From positions 62,001 through 126,000 of the forward strand of contig NZ_FPBF01000001.1 of the NCBI RefSeq assembly GCF_900116615.1: a stretch of 64,000 nt of DNA, in the 5' to 3' direction. The translations under genes and the position numbers were made by a program. Every line of letters begins with the position of its first letter. Position 1 is the first letter of the stretch. Of this stretch, positions 45,559-55,725 are shown one piece after another. A model generated the notes under the pieces. The model did no database searches and had not been told where the DNA came from. It saw only the letters and a program-made list of their open reading frames with translations. Source of the DNA: Algoriphagus locisalis (GTDB taxonomy: Bacteria > Bacteroidota > Bacteroidia > Cytophagales > Cyclobacteriaceae).

Positions 45559-46140
45559 TCAAGAAGATTGGCTGAGTTGCTTATTTCTGATTCTGCTGAA
45601 AGTTTCCGGTGTCATGCCAAGCATGGAGGCGATGTATTGGAGCGGAACTTGGTTGAAAAGCTCCTTATTGTATTCAAAGAAATGCAAATACCGTTCTTCG
45701 GCAGTCATGGAAAGGTGGGTGAAAACCCGGTCTTCTAAAAAGGTAAAGCATTTGGCGATAAATAGCTTTTCCAACTCATGCCAATTGGGAACTACATTTC
45801 CGATGGACTTATAGTCTTCTCCGCTGATGGTGAAAAGCTCAGCATCCGTCAAGGCTTCAATGGTCCAGCGTGCCGGGGTGTCAAAAAGCAAACTGGAAAG
45901 ATCTGCTACAAAATAACCAGGAGTAGAAATCCACTGGGTGACTTCCTTGTCCTCCGTTTGCTTGTAAATTCTCATAAGCCCTGATTTAATAAAACTGAGC
46001 TTTCTTGAAGGTGTACCTGTTTTCAAAAAGCAATCCCCTTTTTTCATTGATTGTAAATGAAAGCGCGAGCTGATAGCCTGCAAACTCTCTTCTGGCATCA
46101 CACCAAAGTAGCTGATAAGATTGTTTTCTAATGCTGTCAT
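45559..46140 (-). CDS. Crp/Fnr-family transcriptional regulator
   Basis: A 193-residue compact regulator: cNMP-binding-like roll at ~15-115 (GDCFLKTGTPSRKLSFIKSGLMRIY) and C-terminal HTH (VPLQYIASMLGMTPETFSRIRNK). It closely resembles the regulator at 2151 in size and layout. It probably controls itself and the DUF4260 gene downstream. Confidence 0.88.
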   Translation of the reverse strand: MTALENNLISYFGVMPEESLQAISSRFHLQSMKKGDCFLKTGTPSRKLSFIKSGLMRIYKQTEDKEVTQWISTPGYFVADLSSLLFDTPARWTIEALTDAELFTISGEDYKSIGNVVPNWHELEKLFIAKCFTFLEDRVFTHLSMTAEERYLHFFEYNKELFNQVPLQYIASMLGMTPETFSRIRNKQLSQSS

Positions 46141-46167
46141 TAGTTCAGTGAAAATAGTGTTTTTTTT

Positions 46168-46196
46168 ACCGCAAAGGGACCGCGGAGGGCAAAGCT
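46168..46196. repeat. Degenerate intergenic repeat, copy 5
   Basis: ACCGCAAAGGGACCGCGGAGG followed by GCAAAGC, very like copy 4. Lies between the oxidoreductase and Crp/Fnr genes. Confidence 0.5.
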
Positions 46197-46233
46197 TTAA
46201 ACTTAACTGTCATATTCAGAATTTGAGAAATTT

Positions 46234-47208
46234 TTATTCACTCACCCTGATCACCACCTTTCCTGTATGCTTCCCATCTCCAAAATACTGAATTAGTCTA
46301 GGGGTGTCTTCAAGAGGATAAGGGCCGTCTATTTCAGGTCTGATTTTCTTTTGGATGACCAGTTGGGCTATTTGATCCAATCCTTCATTAGGTTTTAGGC
46401 TAAGGATTTGAAGCTTTTTTTTAGAGAATAAAGAGAAAATCTTACCCCAAAAAAGGACGGAGATTAAACTGGAGGGATTACCACCTATGGATACATAGAT
46501 TCCAGATGGTTTTAAAGCCCGTAAGTATGAAAATGGGGATTTATTTGTCTTGCAATCCAGAATTAGATCATAGGTTTCTCCAGATTTTGTGAAGTCCACC
46601 TTTCTATAATCAATGACCTGATCGAAGCCTAGTGACTTCATCATATTTAGTTTCTCGCCTGAATCCACTCCAGTCACATGGCATTCACTAAGTTTTGCCA
46701 GTTGAAGACCTATAGTTCCTACGCCGCCTCCGCCACCGTTAATGAGTACTTTCTGTCCCTTCTCAATCTTTCCTATATCCTGAAGCGCTTGCAGTGCTAG
46801 GGTAGAAGCGTGAGGGATCGCAGCTGCTAGTTCAAAATTCAGTTCATCAGGCTTGACAAGGACAGCATCCTCATGGATACAGATGTATTCTGCAAAAGTC
46901 CCAAAACCAAATCCTGAAATATCTCCATAAACTGCATCACCCAATTTAAGCTTAGTCACTTTTGTCCCAATACCCTCAACAACTCCTGAAAGCTCCATCC
47001 CCGCGATTGGATTTTTAGGTTTTGAAATGCCAAACATGAGTCTATACAAATAAGGCTTACCACGGACTAGGCTCCAATCATAATCATTGATTGGAGTAGA
47101 ATGTATTTTAATCAAAACCTCATTATCACTGGGAATAGGCATAGTTACTTCTTTTAATGCCAGTGCCTCTTCCGGTTTTCCGTACTTTTCAAAAATGATT
47201 GCTTTCAT
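46234..47208 (-). CDS. Zinc-independent MDR-family NAD(P)H oxidoreductase (quinone-reductase-like)
   Basis: A 324-residue medium-chain dehydrogenase/reductase. The N-terminal GroES-like part has NDYDWSLVRGKPYL and GMELSGVVEGIGTKV; the nucleotide-binding part has GGGGGVGTIGLQLAKL. The structural and catalytic zinc cysteines are missing, which points to the quinone oxidoreductase or enoyl-reductase branch. Cytoplasmic. The C-terminal GKHTGKVVIRV is typical. Substrate unknown; upstream regulator gene is 93 bases away on the same strand. Confidence 0.9.
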   Translation of the reverse strand: MKAIIFEKYGKPEEALALKEVTMPIPSDNEVLIKIHSTPINDYDWSLVRGKPYLYRLMFGISKPKNPIAGMELSGVVEGIGTKVTKLKLGDAVYGDISGFGFGTFAEYICIHEDAVLVKPDELNFELAAAIPHASTLALQALQDIGKIEKGQKVLINGGGGGVGTIGLQLAKLSECHVTGVDSGEKLNMMKSLGFDQVIDYRKVDFTKSGETYDLILDCKTNKSPFSYLRALKPSGIYVSIGGNPSSLISVLFWGKIFSLFSKKKLQILSLKPNEGLDQIAQLVIQKKIRPEIDGPYPLEDTPRLIQYFGDGKHTGKVVIRVSE

Positions 47209-47377
47209 CTATTTTAACTTTTCTTAAAAAGAAGAGTAGTGGTAGTAGTTATGCCTAATCATCAGCTAATTGGATTTAGGTTGGAAATACTGTTTTAATT
47301 TATTCTTTCAGAAATTATCCTAGATGAAGCTAGCTGATTTTAAGTTTCGGCATTTCCATAAAATTTTAGAAATGAAA

Positions 47378-47401
47378 AGGGAAGCTGCTAACAACTTCCC
47401 T
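47378..47401 (-). terminator. Terminator of the second susCD pair
   Basis: AGGGAAG (47378-47384) pairs with CTTCCCT (47395-47401); on the minus strand it is followed by TTTCATTT. Lies 22 bases past the susD stop. Confidence 0.6.
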
Positions 47402-47422
47402 ATATAATAATCATTTAGGATT

Positions 47423-48802
47423 TTAATTCCCAACATATTCATCCCAGCTCAATTCTGCTTGTGGATGAGGGAATTGTGTGAAAATAGCTCCTCCATCATA
47501 GGATGTAGGGATGTCGCTAAGGCGATCATATCGTCTGGCATCTATCCATCTATGTCCCCAAGGCTCTGCCCAAAGCGAGTATCTTCTTTGATATAAAATC
47601 TCATCTATCAAAGCTGATGTGGAGGTAGCACCTGTGTATGGACCTATTCCAGCTGCATTTCGAATTATGTTGATAGCCTCTACTGCGTCATCAGCTTGAT
47701 TTAAGTTAGCATGAGCTTCTGCCTTAAGTAGAATCAGTTCTTCATTTCTGATAAAAGGAATAGGAACTGTGTTGTTTGACCATCTAGCATCTTGATGTGT
47801 ACCAACTAATGCACCGGCATCTGTGGTTACGGTGACAGGATTAGTTCGCTCAAGGAATTTGCTTTGAACGCGTAGGTCACCTGGTGTCGCATCATCCAGC
47901 ACAGAAGGGTGCACTACGATGATGGTGTTCACAGCTGCATTCGGCAAATAAAAGAGTGGGTTGAAAATGTCTGGTGCTGCTCCATAAGGATGAGCAGGGC
48001 CTGCATTTAGATTTCCATTCAGATCCATAAATGACCCATTGAGCGCAGTCAAAACACCTTGCCAATCTTCTCGGTAGGCATTAAGCCTAGCTGCAATTGC
48101 TCTATTGACTTGCTGAAGCCCTGCGATGGTGTTGAAGCCATTGAATCCACTGGTCAGTCTGAAAGGGAAGTCTCCTGAACCTGCGCTGGAAAATGCTTGA
48201 AAACCTTCGTCTAAAATAGTATTGATCTGATCAAGTGCTTGCTCATAGCTTACAAATGGGCCTGGATTCAGAGGATCAGTCACATCCATTCGGATTCCAT
48301 TTTGATAGACAAAATTCGCTGGAATCATAAACTGGTATCCTTGGATTGTTTTGGCAAACCCAATAACTGCACTTTTTTGAGCATCAGTGATATTAACAGT
48401 ATTTTCAGCAGCTAATTGCAGTACATCGGCTTGTTTGATGGATTGGTATGGCGTGGCCCAAGACCCTCCACCGGTATTGCCAAATCCAAAGTAGGATCGA
48501 TCTGGAACTCGGCCATTCTGGCCTAGCCAATCCGTTTGAAACCTTGGGTCAGAGGCATTGAGATACCATATTTCCCGGCCAAAGGTATTCCATGCTTGGG
48601 AAATGTTAGTCACATAGCCTCGATGTCTGGATTCCAATCCAGTAATTAGAAATTGTATCTGTTCGGAGCTGGCATTATTAGCTATACTTCCGATTGATGG
48701 ATTATTAGGATCCTGGATATCGTCGAATTCCAAAGGATTACATCCAGCGATCATAGTGGCTGCAATCATAGCAAATCCTATATTTCTTGTTGTTTTTTTC
48801 AT
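47423..48802 (-). CDS. SusD/RagB-family outer-membrane lipoprotein
   Basis: A 459-residue surface lipoprotein (lipobox MIAGC, Cys21). The N-terminal PNNPSIGSIANNASSEQ, the TPR-like helices (ARLNAYREDWQGVLTALNG) and the C-terminal RNEELILLKAEAHANLNQADDAVEAINIIRNAAG, EILYQRRYSLWAEPWGHRWIDARRY are classic SusD. It binds the ligand for the SusC partner encoded 11 bases upstream. The locus includes a CocE/NonD hydrolase, so a peptide or acylated compound may be the ligand. Confidence 0.95.
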   Translation of the reverse strand: MKKTTRNIGFAMIAATMIAGCNPLEFDDIQDPNNPSIGSIANNASSEQIQFLITGLESRHRGYVTNISQAWNTFGREIWYLNASDPRFQTDWLGQNGRVPDRSYFGFGNTGGGSWATPYQSIKQADVLQLAAENTVNITDAQKSAVIGFAKTIQGYQFMIPANFVYQNGIRMDVTDPLNPGPFVSYEQALDQINTILDEGFQAFSSAGSGDFPFRLTSGFNGFNTIAGLQQVNRAIAARLNAYREDWQGVLTALNGSFMDLNGNLNAGPAHPYGAAPDIFNPLFYLPNAAVNTIIVVHPSVLDDATPGDLRVQSKFLERTNPVTVTTDAGALVGTHQDARWSNNTVPIPFIRNEELILLKAEAHANLNQADDAVEAINIIRNAAGIGPYTGATSTSALIDEILYQRRYSLWAEPWGHRWIDARRYDRLSDIPTSYDGGAIFTQFPHPQAELSWDEYVGN

Positions 48803-48813
48803 GATGAGTCGGA

Positions 48814-51786
48814 TTAAAAGTCAATGGTTACGTGAAAGAAAATCCTTCTGGAAGTAGGGTATGGAGCAATATCCACGTTGTTAGCTACAGCTTGAGCTCC
48901 AAAGGTGGAAGTCTCAGGATCATAGCCTTCATAATCGGTGAATAGGAATGCATTGTTGACAGAAGAGCCTACACGTAGATTCTGAACAGTGTTTCCAAAC
49001 CAGTTAGTAAGAGTTTCTTTAGGTAAAGTATAATAAAGGCCTATTTCACGGACTTTCACGAATGAAGCGTCCTGAACCCATCGACCAGCATTGTTGTATG
49101 GTTCTGGTTCTCTTTGTCTTCCATTTGGAATTCCATCTCCATTATCATCATCAAACCACCCGTTGGTCGTTCCTCCTCCATCAGACAAGAAGGAAGAAAG
49201 GTTTACATTTTCTCCGCCGCTTCTCCAATCTACTAGGAAGGAGAATTCAATCCCTTTATAGATACTGAATGAGTTGGAGAAAGAAAGATTGAAGTCTGGT
49301 TGTGCATCTCCCCATATCGTAAATCCTCCTGGAATGGAAGGATCTGCTGGCGTACCCACAATAGTGGTAGGAGAGTAACCTTCAGCATATAGAAATGTAC
49401 CAAGTCCGGATCCAAAACCTCCTGAAATGTAGGTAGGGATGCCCAGTCTTGTCATTTCTATATCATTTTGCCAGTATAGAATTCTTGAGAACCATCTGAA
49501 GTTTGAATTATCTACTAATGTACCTGACAGACTTAGTTCCAATCCTTTGTTTTGAAGTTCTGCCTCATTACTTGGTGTAGTGTTCACACCAGTTGATGGT
49601 GCCAGATTAAGGTTTTGAAGGTTGTTTTGCGTGTTTTTGATGTAGTAAGTAGCTTCCAGACTAATTCGATTGTTAAAGAAACCTGCATCCACACCGAACT
49701 CAAGTTCAGAAGCAGTCTCTGGCTGAATCTGAGTATTTCCAATGGAAGTAGAAACAGTTGAACCTAGCAATCCACCTATGTTAGTTCCACCCAATGGCGT
49801 GAAAGTAGCTCCAAATGGCACTGGACCAGCAGTCTCTCCGTAAGCTAGTCTTGGCTTCAATTGACTGATTACTGTGCTATTCCAGAAGTCAAAATTTCCC
49901 AGATTAAAAGCCACACTTGCTCTTGGGAATGCATAGTATTCGTTTGGATCTCCATTCAGTGTGGATTTGTCCCATCTGATGCCTAACGTTCCTATGATCT
50001 TATCTTCCCAGTTTGCTTCTTGCTGAAGGAAAACCCCTGCTTCTTGGATTTTGCTGTTGAATTGTTCGTTGATCTCCTGAATATTGGCTTGTTTTAGGTT
50101 TCTCTGTCCCGGAACTAATCCTCTGCCTCTATTGAATAAGGAGTTGTTGTCAAAATCCAGACGGACAAGACCTGCTTGTGAGTTCATGTTGATACTGCCT
50201 AGATTCCAGTTGTAAACCAATGCAGCTTGAAAGTTGGTGTTAAAACTTTCCTGTCTTCCTACGAAGAGGTCTCCCGGGTTAGCCTGAGCTCTCTGAAACT
50301 GTAAGAACTCTGGAAGGTAGATTTGAGTGGAGTTCTGCAAATAGTCCAAACCTCCTGATACAGTTGCTTTCAAAAAGCTATTCTGAGTTTTTAGAATGTC
50401 AAAATCTAACGTAAACGCTTGAATAAAACGATTTACTAAAGAGTTGTTCTGAGCATTGTCTGTTACAGAAACAGGGTTTTCAGAGAAGTACGGGTTTACA
50501 GGATAAGTTCCATCTTCATTTCTTCTCAAGTCAAAATAATTGGGTACATAAGAAATGCTATATCCTATACTTGCTCCCGTATTATTTTGATTACCAGTGA
50601 AGCCTCTATCCGTGTTGGATCTAATGTAGTTGGTGGAGACTCCTAACCTGATTCTGTCCGTGATCTTTTGATCTATATTGGCGCGAATAGAATAACGCTC
50701 AAATCCTGTGTTTTTGACCGTTCCATCTTCGTTGGTGATATTTCCAGAAACAAAGAATTTAGTCTTTTCTGTACCACCAGAAACATTAATTCTGGTGTTT
50801 AAAAGTAAGGCAGTATTGTTATAAAAATAATCTTCATAATCTATAAAAGTACCGCTTGCCTCAGCTGCTCTGTAGCGCTCAAGCTCTATGGGTCTTCTTG
50901 ACTCAGGGAAGAAGAAATTAATTTTCTCCTCACTCCAATCATCCACCCCTAGTAATCTCAATGGCTTGGCAAAGCCTATATCCTGAGATAGAGAGACGTT
51001 AGTTCTGCCTTCAGCACCACGTTTAGTGGTGATGATGATTACTCCGGCATTGGCACGAGTTCCATAGATAGCTGCTGCTGAAGGCCCTTTCAGCACTTCT
51101 ATATTTTCAATGTCTGCTGGGTTTATATCTGCAAGTCTGTTCGCTCCATCATCTTGGTTTGATCCACCTGCGCCGGATACTGTAGCTCTACCTGTACGTT
51201 GGGAGGCGTTATTGATATACACTCCATCTACAATGATTAGTGGCTGAGACGCCCCTTGTAAGCTGGAGATACCTCTAAGCTGAATAGAGATTCCTCCGCC
51301 TGGAGCTCCACCGTTTGATCGGATCGTAGCACCAGGTACTTTTCCGTAAAGTGCGCCATCCGTCGTTTGAATCGTTGTTGTACCAGTGAGATCTCTTGAG
51401 GAGACTGACGTGACGGCGTTTGCAAGGTTACTGCGTTTTACAGAAGATGCTAGGCCTGTTACTACTACTTCTTCCAAGTTTGTAGCATCTTGATTCAGTT
51501 GGATGTTTACTTCGGTTTGATTTTGATTTACTGTAATGGTTTTTTTTAAATACCCTATAGATGAGACTATCAGCTCTACGCTTCCTGAGCTGCTAATATC
51601 CAAGGAGTAATTTCCATCCAGATCAGTCACTGCTCCTGAAGTAGTTCCTTTTATAAGGATACTGGCTCCAATGAGTGGCTCGCCTGTTCTTTCATCGGAC
51701 ACAGTACCCCTAATGTTGTATTGTGCCCACGATACTCCAATCGTACAGAAAAGGAGTATCATCGTGAGTAAAGGTTTGTTTATCAT
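48814..51786 (-). CDS. SusC/RagA-family TonB-dependent transporter
   Basis: A 990-residue outer-membrane transporter with signal peptide (LLTMILLFCTIGVSWAQ), carboxypeptidase-regulatory-like domain (~22-105, IRGTVSDERTGEPLIGASIL), plug (GGGISIQLRGISSLQGASQPL, IEVLKGPSAAAIYGTRANAG) and barrel ending in TIDF. Unlike the transporter at 14929 it has no STN domain, and no sigma/anti-sigma pair is nearby, so it is regulated otherwise. It is separated from the CocE-type hydrolase gene by a strong terminator and must have its own promoter in the 145-base stretch before it. Confidence 0.96.
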   Translation of the reverse strand: MINKPLLTMILLFCTIGVSWAQYNIRGTVSDERTGEPLIGASILIKGTTSGAVTDLDGNYSLDISSSGSVELIVSSIGYLKKTITVNQNQTEVNIQLNQDATNLEEVVVTGLASSVKRSNLANAVTSVSSRDLTGTTTIQTTDGALYGKVPGATIRSNGGAPGGGISIQLRGISSLQGASQPLIIVDGVYINNASQRTGRATVSGAGGSNQDDGANRLADINPADIENIEVLKGPSAAAIYGTRANAGVIIITTKRGAEGRTNVSLSQDIGFAKPLRLLGVDDWSEEKINFFFPESRRPIELERYRAAEASGTFIDYEDYFYNNTALLLNTRINVSGGTEKTKFFVSGNITNEDGTVKNTGFERYSIRANIDQKITDRIRLGVSTNYIRSNTDRGFTGNQNNTGASIGYSISYVPNYFDLRRNEDGTYPVNPYFSENPVSVTDNAQNNSLVNRFIQAFTLDFDILKTQNSFLKATVSGGLDYLQNSTQIYLPEFLQFQRAQANPGDLFVGRQESFNTNFQAALVYNWNLGSINMNSQAGLVRLDFDNNSLFNRGRGLVPGQRNLKQANIQEINEQFNSKIQEAGVFLQQEANWEDKIIGTLGIRWDKSTLNGDPNEYYAFPRASVAFNLGNFDFWNSTVISQLKPRLAYGETAGPVPFGATFTPLGGTNIGGLLGSTVSTSIGNTQIQPETASELEFGVDAGFFNNRISLEATYYIKNTQNNLQNLNLAPSTGVNTTPSNEAELQNKGLELSLSGTLVDNSNFRWFSRILYWQNDIEMTRLGIPTYISGGFGSGLGTFLYAEGYSPTTIVGTPADPSIPGGFTIWGDAQPDFNLSFSNSFSIYKGIEFSFLVDWRSGGENVNLSSFLSDGGGTTNGWFDDDNGDGIPNGRQREPEPYNNAGRWVQDASFVKVREIGLYYTLPKETLTNWFGNTVQNLRVGSSVNNAFLFTDYEGYDPETSTFGAQAVANNVDIAPYPTSRRIFFHVTIDF

Positions 51787-51932
51787 AGTTTGTAGGTTAA
51801 ATATTAAATCCTCTATAAAATCCTAAAAAATATCCTTACTTTCTATTGTTTGCTTGGAATTTTTCTCCTTTTTGTTCAAATAGGTACATTATTGCCTAAT
51901 TGAAACTAGCTTATTCGTATTTCTGAATTACC

Positions 51933-51974
51933 AATTAAAAAAAGGAGAGAACTTAATCTCTCCTTTTTTTAATT
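51933..51974. terminator. Strong bidirectional terminator after the CocE-type gene
   Basis: AATTAAAAAAAGGAGAGA (51933-51950) and TCTCTCCTTTTTTTAATT (51957-51974) form a perfect 18-bp inverted repeat with a 6-base loop and T7 tracts on both strands. It lies 22 bases past the stop of the minus-strand hydrolase. Confidence 0.92.
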
Positions 51975-51996
51975 GGGTGTGGGATTGTGTTCTAAG

Positions 51997-53883
51997 TTAC
52001 TTCACTATCGGCAACACAATTCTACTCAGATTCTTTCCACCATGATGAATGGAGTTGGTTGCAATAACGCCTTCAGTCTCATCGTAGGTATTTCCGCCCG
52101 TATTCATATTTCTATCGAAGCGAGGGAAGTTAGAGCTGCTAACTTCGATACGGATTCTATGTCCTTTGTCAAAATAGTTTGAGGTACTCATTGGAGTCAT
52201 TTTCACTTCGTAAACTTCCCCATCTTCCATCCAAACTTCTTTGTCGTATCCATCTCGGTAGCGTACACGCTGGATAGTTTCGTCTAGATTGTATGCTTTT
52301 CCGTCTGGATAGACATCTATCAGTTTGATCGTTACATCTGTGTCTTTTGCATCAGAAGAAAGGTATAAGTAGGATTCGATAAAACCGGAAACCTCGATTC
52401 CCTCTTCCAGAACATCTGAAGTATAAACCAAGATATCATCGCGCTTCTCTATCTCAGACTGATCTTTGGAGCCACCTCCACCATCAATTGCATTTCCTGT
52501 ACAGCAGACATTGCCGCCATAGGAAGTTACGGGGTTCATTGGGTCATACTTGAACGTATCAGGATTATCTTTTCTAGGTTTTTTCGCAGTGAGTTTTCCA
52601 TCACCGTTAAGCGTATTTGCTTTGCCTTCTGAGTCCAAATACATCGTAGTCATCACTGCATCTGCAGGAGGCCAAACATCTGAGGTCTGCCATTTATTGG
52701 AGCCCATGGTATAATATTGTACACGTGGCATTTTCTCCAATACTTCAGACTTTTCACCTTTCAGCCATACATCAAACCATGCAGTAATAATCTCATCGTA
52801 ATTCAATCTAGCATCACCCACATTCAGATCACCCACCATAGTATTTTCTGTAGCACGGGTGTAGGAGCAGTGAAGTACCGGAGCGATCACCAGGTATTGA
52901 TTGTCTCTCGCCATCTGCGAAACTGCATTTTCCCGCGCATGATTGAAAAGTGCAATGTTTGGCCCGGCTGATACATCAAACCAGGAGACAAACCAGAAGC
53001 TTGGCTTATCAAAAGGCATATCATCATGATACAATCCCCCTTCAAACCATTTAGTGTCGTTAGGTTTTCTGGTGATCATCTCTTCGTAGATTCCCATCGG
53101 GCCATTCTGATTTTTGATAATATCCTGAATAGGAAGGTGGCTCAAGGCTTCTTTGGAATCAATTCTTGGATATTCAGGAGACATATCATAGAATCTCTGT
53201 AGTCTAAGTAAGTCCTTCTGAGTAATGTCTTTTGGTAGTTTAGGCGCCATCGGATCGTGTTGTACACTATAGAGCCAATTAGTAAATAGCATTTGCCCAG
53301 CACCACCTCGGTACCAGTTTCCTTGCTCATTAAATTCCCCCACTCGGCCAACACCTGCTCCATAGCCTTGAGGCACTAGCGCCGCCAATGCTGGGTGATC
53401 TAAAGAAGCAACTGCCATTTGCCACTCAGCAGTGGAGGAACATCCCAGCAAACCGACTTTTCCATTACTCCAAGATTGCTTGCTCATCCATTCAAATGCA
53501 TCATTGCCATCCGTCAGCGGCACTCCAAGTATGTCCCAATCACCCTCAGAAAAGTACCTGCCACGTTCATTTTGAACCACATAGGCATAGCCTTTTTCTA
53601 CCCAGGAAAGGGCAGTTTGCATGGTACGGGTGTTCATTTCACCATTTCCCCACGTATTGAAATTGTAGGGAGTACGAGAAAATACGATTGGAAATTTACC
53701 TTCTCCTTTGGGACGATAAATATCAGTGGCTAGTCGGACGCCATCCCGCATGGGCATCATGACTTTCTGATCTACGATAGCGATTTCATCCAGCTGATCT
53801 ATGATGCTTTTTTCTTGGGAAAAAGCTACAGATACCATCATGACCAATAGTATCGTGAGGTAGGTTTTGTAAAGAAGTTTCAT
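51997..53883 (-). CDS. Exported CocE/NonD-family hydrolase (X-Pro dipeptidyl-peptidase fold)
   Basis: A 628-residue exported serine hydrolase of the CocE/S15 group. Parts: signal peptide ([17 protein letters not shown]), alpha/beta-hydrolase core ([28 protein letters not shown], the nucleophile region [12 protein letters not shown]), and a C-terminal jelly-roll ([36 protein letters not shown]). Relatives include cocaine esterase, glutaryl-7-ACA acylase and X-Pro dipeptidyl peptidase. The usual GxSYxG elbow is altered to GCSSTA here. It probably works on acyl or N-terminal dipeptide substrates linked to the adjacent SusC/SusD pair. Confidence 0.9.
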   Translation of the reverse strand: MKLLYKTYLTILLVMMVSVAFSQEKSIIDQLDEIAIVDQKVMMPMRDGVRLATDIYRPKGEGKFPIVFSRTPYNFNTWGNGEMNTRTMQTALSWVEKGYAYVVQNERGRYFSEGDWDILGVPLTDGNDAFEWMSKQSWSNGKVGLLGCSSTAEWQMAVASLDHPALAALVPQGYGAGVGRVGEFNEQGNWYRGGAGQMLFTNWLYSVQHDPMAPKLPKDITQKDLLRLQRFYDMSPEYPRIDSKEALSHLPIQDIIKNQNGPMGIYEEMITRKPNDTKWFEGGLYHDDMPFDKPSFWFVSWFDVSAGPNIALFNHARENAVSQMARDNQYLVIAPVLHCSYTRATENTMVGDLNVGDARLNYDEIITAWFDVWLKGEKSEVLEKMPRVQYYTMGSNKWQTSDVWPPADAVMTTMYLDSEGKANTLNGDGKLTAKKPRKDNPDTFKYDPMNPVTSYGGNVCCTGNAIDGGGGSKDQSEIEKRDDILVYTSDVLEEGIEVSGFIESYLYLSSDAKDTDVTIKLIDVYPDGKAYNLDETIQRVRYRDGYDKEVWMEDGEVYEVKMTPMSTSNYFDKGHRIRIEVSSSNFPRFDRNMNTGGNTYDETEGVIATNSIHHGGKNLSRIVLPIVK

Positions 53884-54158
53884 TTTAAATGGGTTTCAGT
53901 ATGAACCTAAGTTAGTAAAGAGTGCGGAAATAGTGGGGATAAAGTGATGATTGGTTGTTTTTGGGTACTTCAACCGCATTAGGTTAGTATCTACTTAAAG
54001 GTTGATTATATTCCATTGAATAGGAATTTCCAGATCGGAGTTAATTGAAATTTAGCTCTGAGTAGCCAATAGTCAAGTAGCCAAAGACTTATAGAGATAA
54101 GCCGAAAATGAATTCCGGCTACTTCAGCTTTTAGACTTTTCATTTCATACATAAAGTC

Positions 54159-54166
54159 TAAATTTG
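54159..54166 (+). promoter_or_regulatory. -7 promoter element (TAAATTTG) of fahA
   Basis: TAAATTTG fits TAnnTTTG and ends 21 bases before the fahA ATG. The 304-base gap 53884-54187 is otherwise empty. Confidence 0.5.
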
Positions 54167-54187
54167 CACTCCTAACGATTTTTACCA

Positions 54188-55456
54188 ATGAGCGACAGCC
54201 CAAGCAACGCCCTGACTACCTGGGTGGAAGTACCAAAAAATTCAGATTTCACGATTTACAATCTTCCTTTTGGAGTTTTCAAGAATAAAAAACTTAGTCC
54301 GCGTATAGGAACAGCAATTGGAGATAAGATTGTGGATCTAAGCATCCTTGATCAAGAGGGGTTCTTTTCAGATATGTTTTTGCCGGAGGGGATTTTCTTA
54401 AAAGAATCTCTGAACGATCTGATCGAACTTGGTAAAGTAACTACCAAAAAAATCAGAGAGCGCGTTCAGGATTTGCTTTTGACGGAAAATGAGAAGTTAA
54501 GAGATCACTCTGCACGAGGTAAAGTAATGCTGAATCGTAAAGAAGCAACTATGCTGATGCCGGTGAAAATTGGAGATTACACAGACTTTTACAGCAGTAT
54601 GGAGCACGCCACTAATGTGGGTAAAATGTTCCGTGATCCAGAGAATGCATTATTGCCAAACTGGAAACATCTGCCCGTTGGATATCACGGTCGTGCTTCT
54701 TCCATCATTCCTTCGGGTGTGCCGGTGATCCGACCGAAAGGACAAACCAAGGATCCAGAATCAGGTTCACCTGTTTTTGGACCCAGTAAAAAGCTGGATT
54801 TTGAGCTGGAACTGGCCTTCATAACAGGTAAATCAACCAAGCTTGGTGACTCTGTCTCAACTGCTGATGCAGAAGATTATATTTTCGGTTTTGTACTGTT
54901 TAACGATTGGTCGGCGCGCGACATTCAGGCTTGGGAATATGTGCCTTTAGGTCCATTTTTAGGAAAAAGCTTTGCTTCTTCCATCTCGCCTTGGGTGGTA
55001 ACGTTGGAAGCTTTGGAGCAATTCAAAGTGGAAAGTCCGATGCAGGAACCTGAAGTATTGGACTACCTGAAGTGTGAGAAGTCCCATAGTTTCGATATAC
55101 AATTAGAGGCTTATATACAGCCCGAAGATGAGAAGGCTAGCAAGGTTTGTACTTCCAATTTTAAAAATATGTACTGGAATGTTGCTCAGCAGCTGGCACA
55201 CCATACCGTGAATGGCTGTAACATCAATGTAGGCGACATGATGGCTTCAGGAACGATCTCAGGTCAGGAGCCTGATTCTTTTGGGTCTATGCTGGAGCTA
55301 TCTTGGAATGGCAAAAATGCAGTTAAGCTTGAATCCGGAACTGAGCGAAAGTTTATTGAAGACGGCGATACGGTCATTATGAAAGGATTTGCAGAGAAAG
55401 ACGGGGTGCGAATAGGCTTTGGAGAAGTAAAAGCCAAAGTTCTTCCAGCAAAGTAA
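54188..55456 (+). CDS. fahA: Fumarylacetoacetase
   Basis: A 422-residue fumarylacetoacetase, which splits fumarylacetoacetate into fumarate and acetoacetate, the last step of tyrosine/homogentisate breakdown. The catalytic block is GDYTDFYSSMEHATNVG (D133, H140), followed by WKHLPVGYHGRASSIIPSG, KLDFELELAFITG, FNDWSARDIQAWEYVPLGPFLGKSFA, HHTVNGCNINVGDMMASGTISG. Full length for the family. No other homogentisate-pathway gene is in the window. Followed by its own terminator. Confidence 0.97.
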   Translation: MSDSPSNALTTWVEVPKNSDFTIYNLPFGVFKNKKLSPRIGTAIGDKIVDLSILDQEGFFSDMFLPEGIFLKESLNDLIELGKVTTKKIRERVQDLLLTENEKLRDHSARGKVMLNRKEATMLMPVKIGDYTDFYSSMEHATNVGKMFRDPENALLPNWKHLPVGYHGRASSIIPSGVPVIRPKGQTKDPESGSPVFGPSKKLDFELELAFITGKSTKLGDSVSTADAEDYIFGFVLFNDWSARDIQAWEYVPLGPFLGKSFASSISPWVVTLEALEQFKVESPMQEPEVLDYLKCEKSHSFDIQLEAYIQPEDEKASKVCTSNFKNMYWNVAQQLAHHTVNGCNINVGDMMASGTISGQEPDSFGSMLELSWNGKNAVKLESGTERKFIEDGDTVIMKGFAEKDGVRIGFGEVKAKVLPAK

Positions 55457-55477
55457 TTTGCAATAAATACTAATTTT

Positions 55478-55511
55478 AAACCCTGGCTTTAGTATAAGTC
55501 AGGGTTTTTTT
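55478..55511 (+). terminator. Terminator of fahA
   Basis: AAACCCTG (55478-55485) pairs with CAGGGTTT (55500-55507), continuing into T residues. Confidence 0.85.
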
Positions 55512-55542
55512 ATGCGTTTTTCAGAATCATTTTTCAAATTAT

Positions 55543-55561
55543 CGCTTAATTTTATTAAGCG
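55543..55561. promoter_or_regulatory. Perfect inverted repeat upstream of the CBM9-like gene
   Basis: CGCTTAA (55543-55549) and TTAAGCG (55555-55561) with a TTTTA spacer. It lies 165 bases before the start and could be an operator. No regulator gene is adjacent. Confidence 0.35.
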
Positions 55562-55725
55562 CTTGAATATCAATCAATTGAACTAGTTTTGTCTTCTTTG
55601 ATATTCATTGGTTCCCGGTGTTTTTAGGTTTTTTTACCAGACTACTGGGATATAAACACTCAATCAGGTCTCAATTTTTCAAGAGACATTTTAATCTTTT
55701 CAACTTTTATAACAATCAAAAAACT

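Noticed and set aside
45446-45814. 122-codon plus-strand frame
   Set aside because: Antisense to the DUF4260 and Crp/Fnr genes, both of which are well supported.
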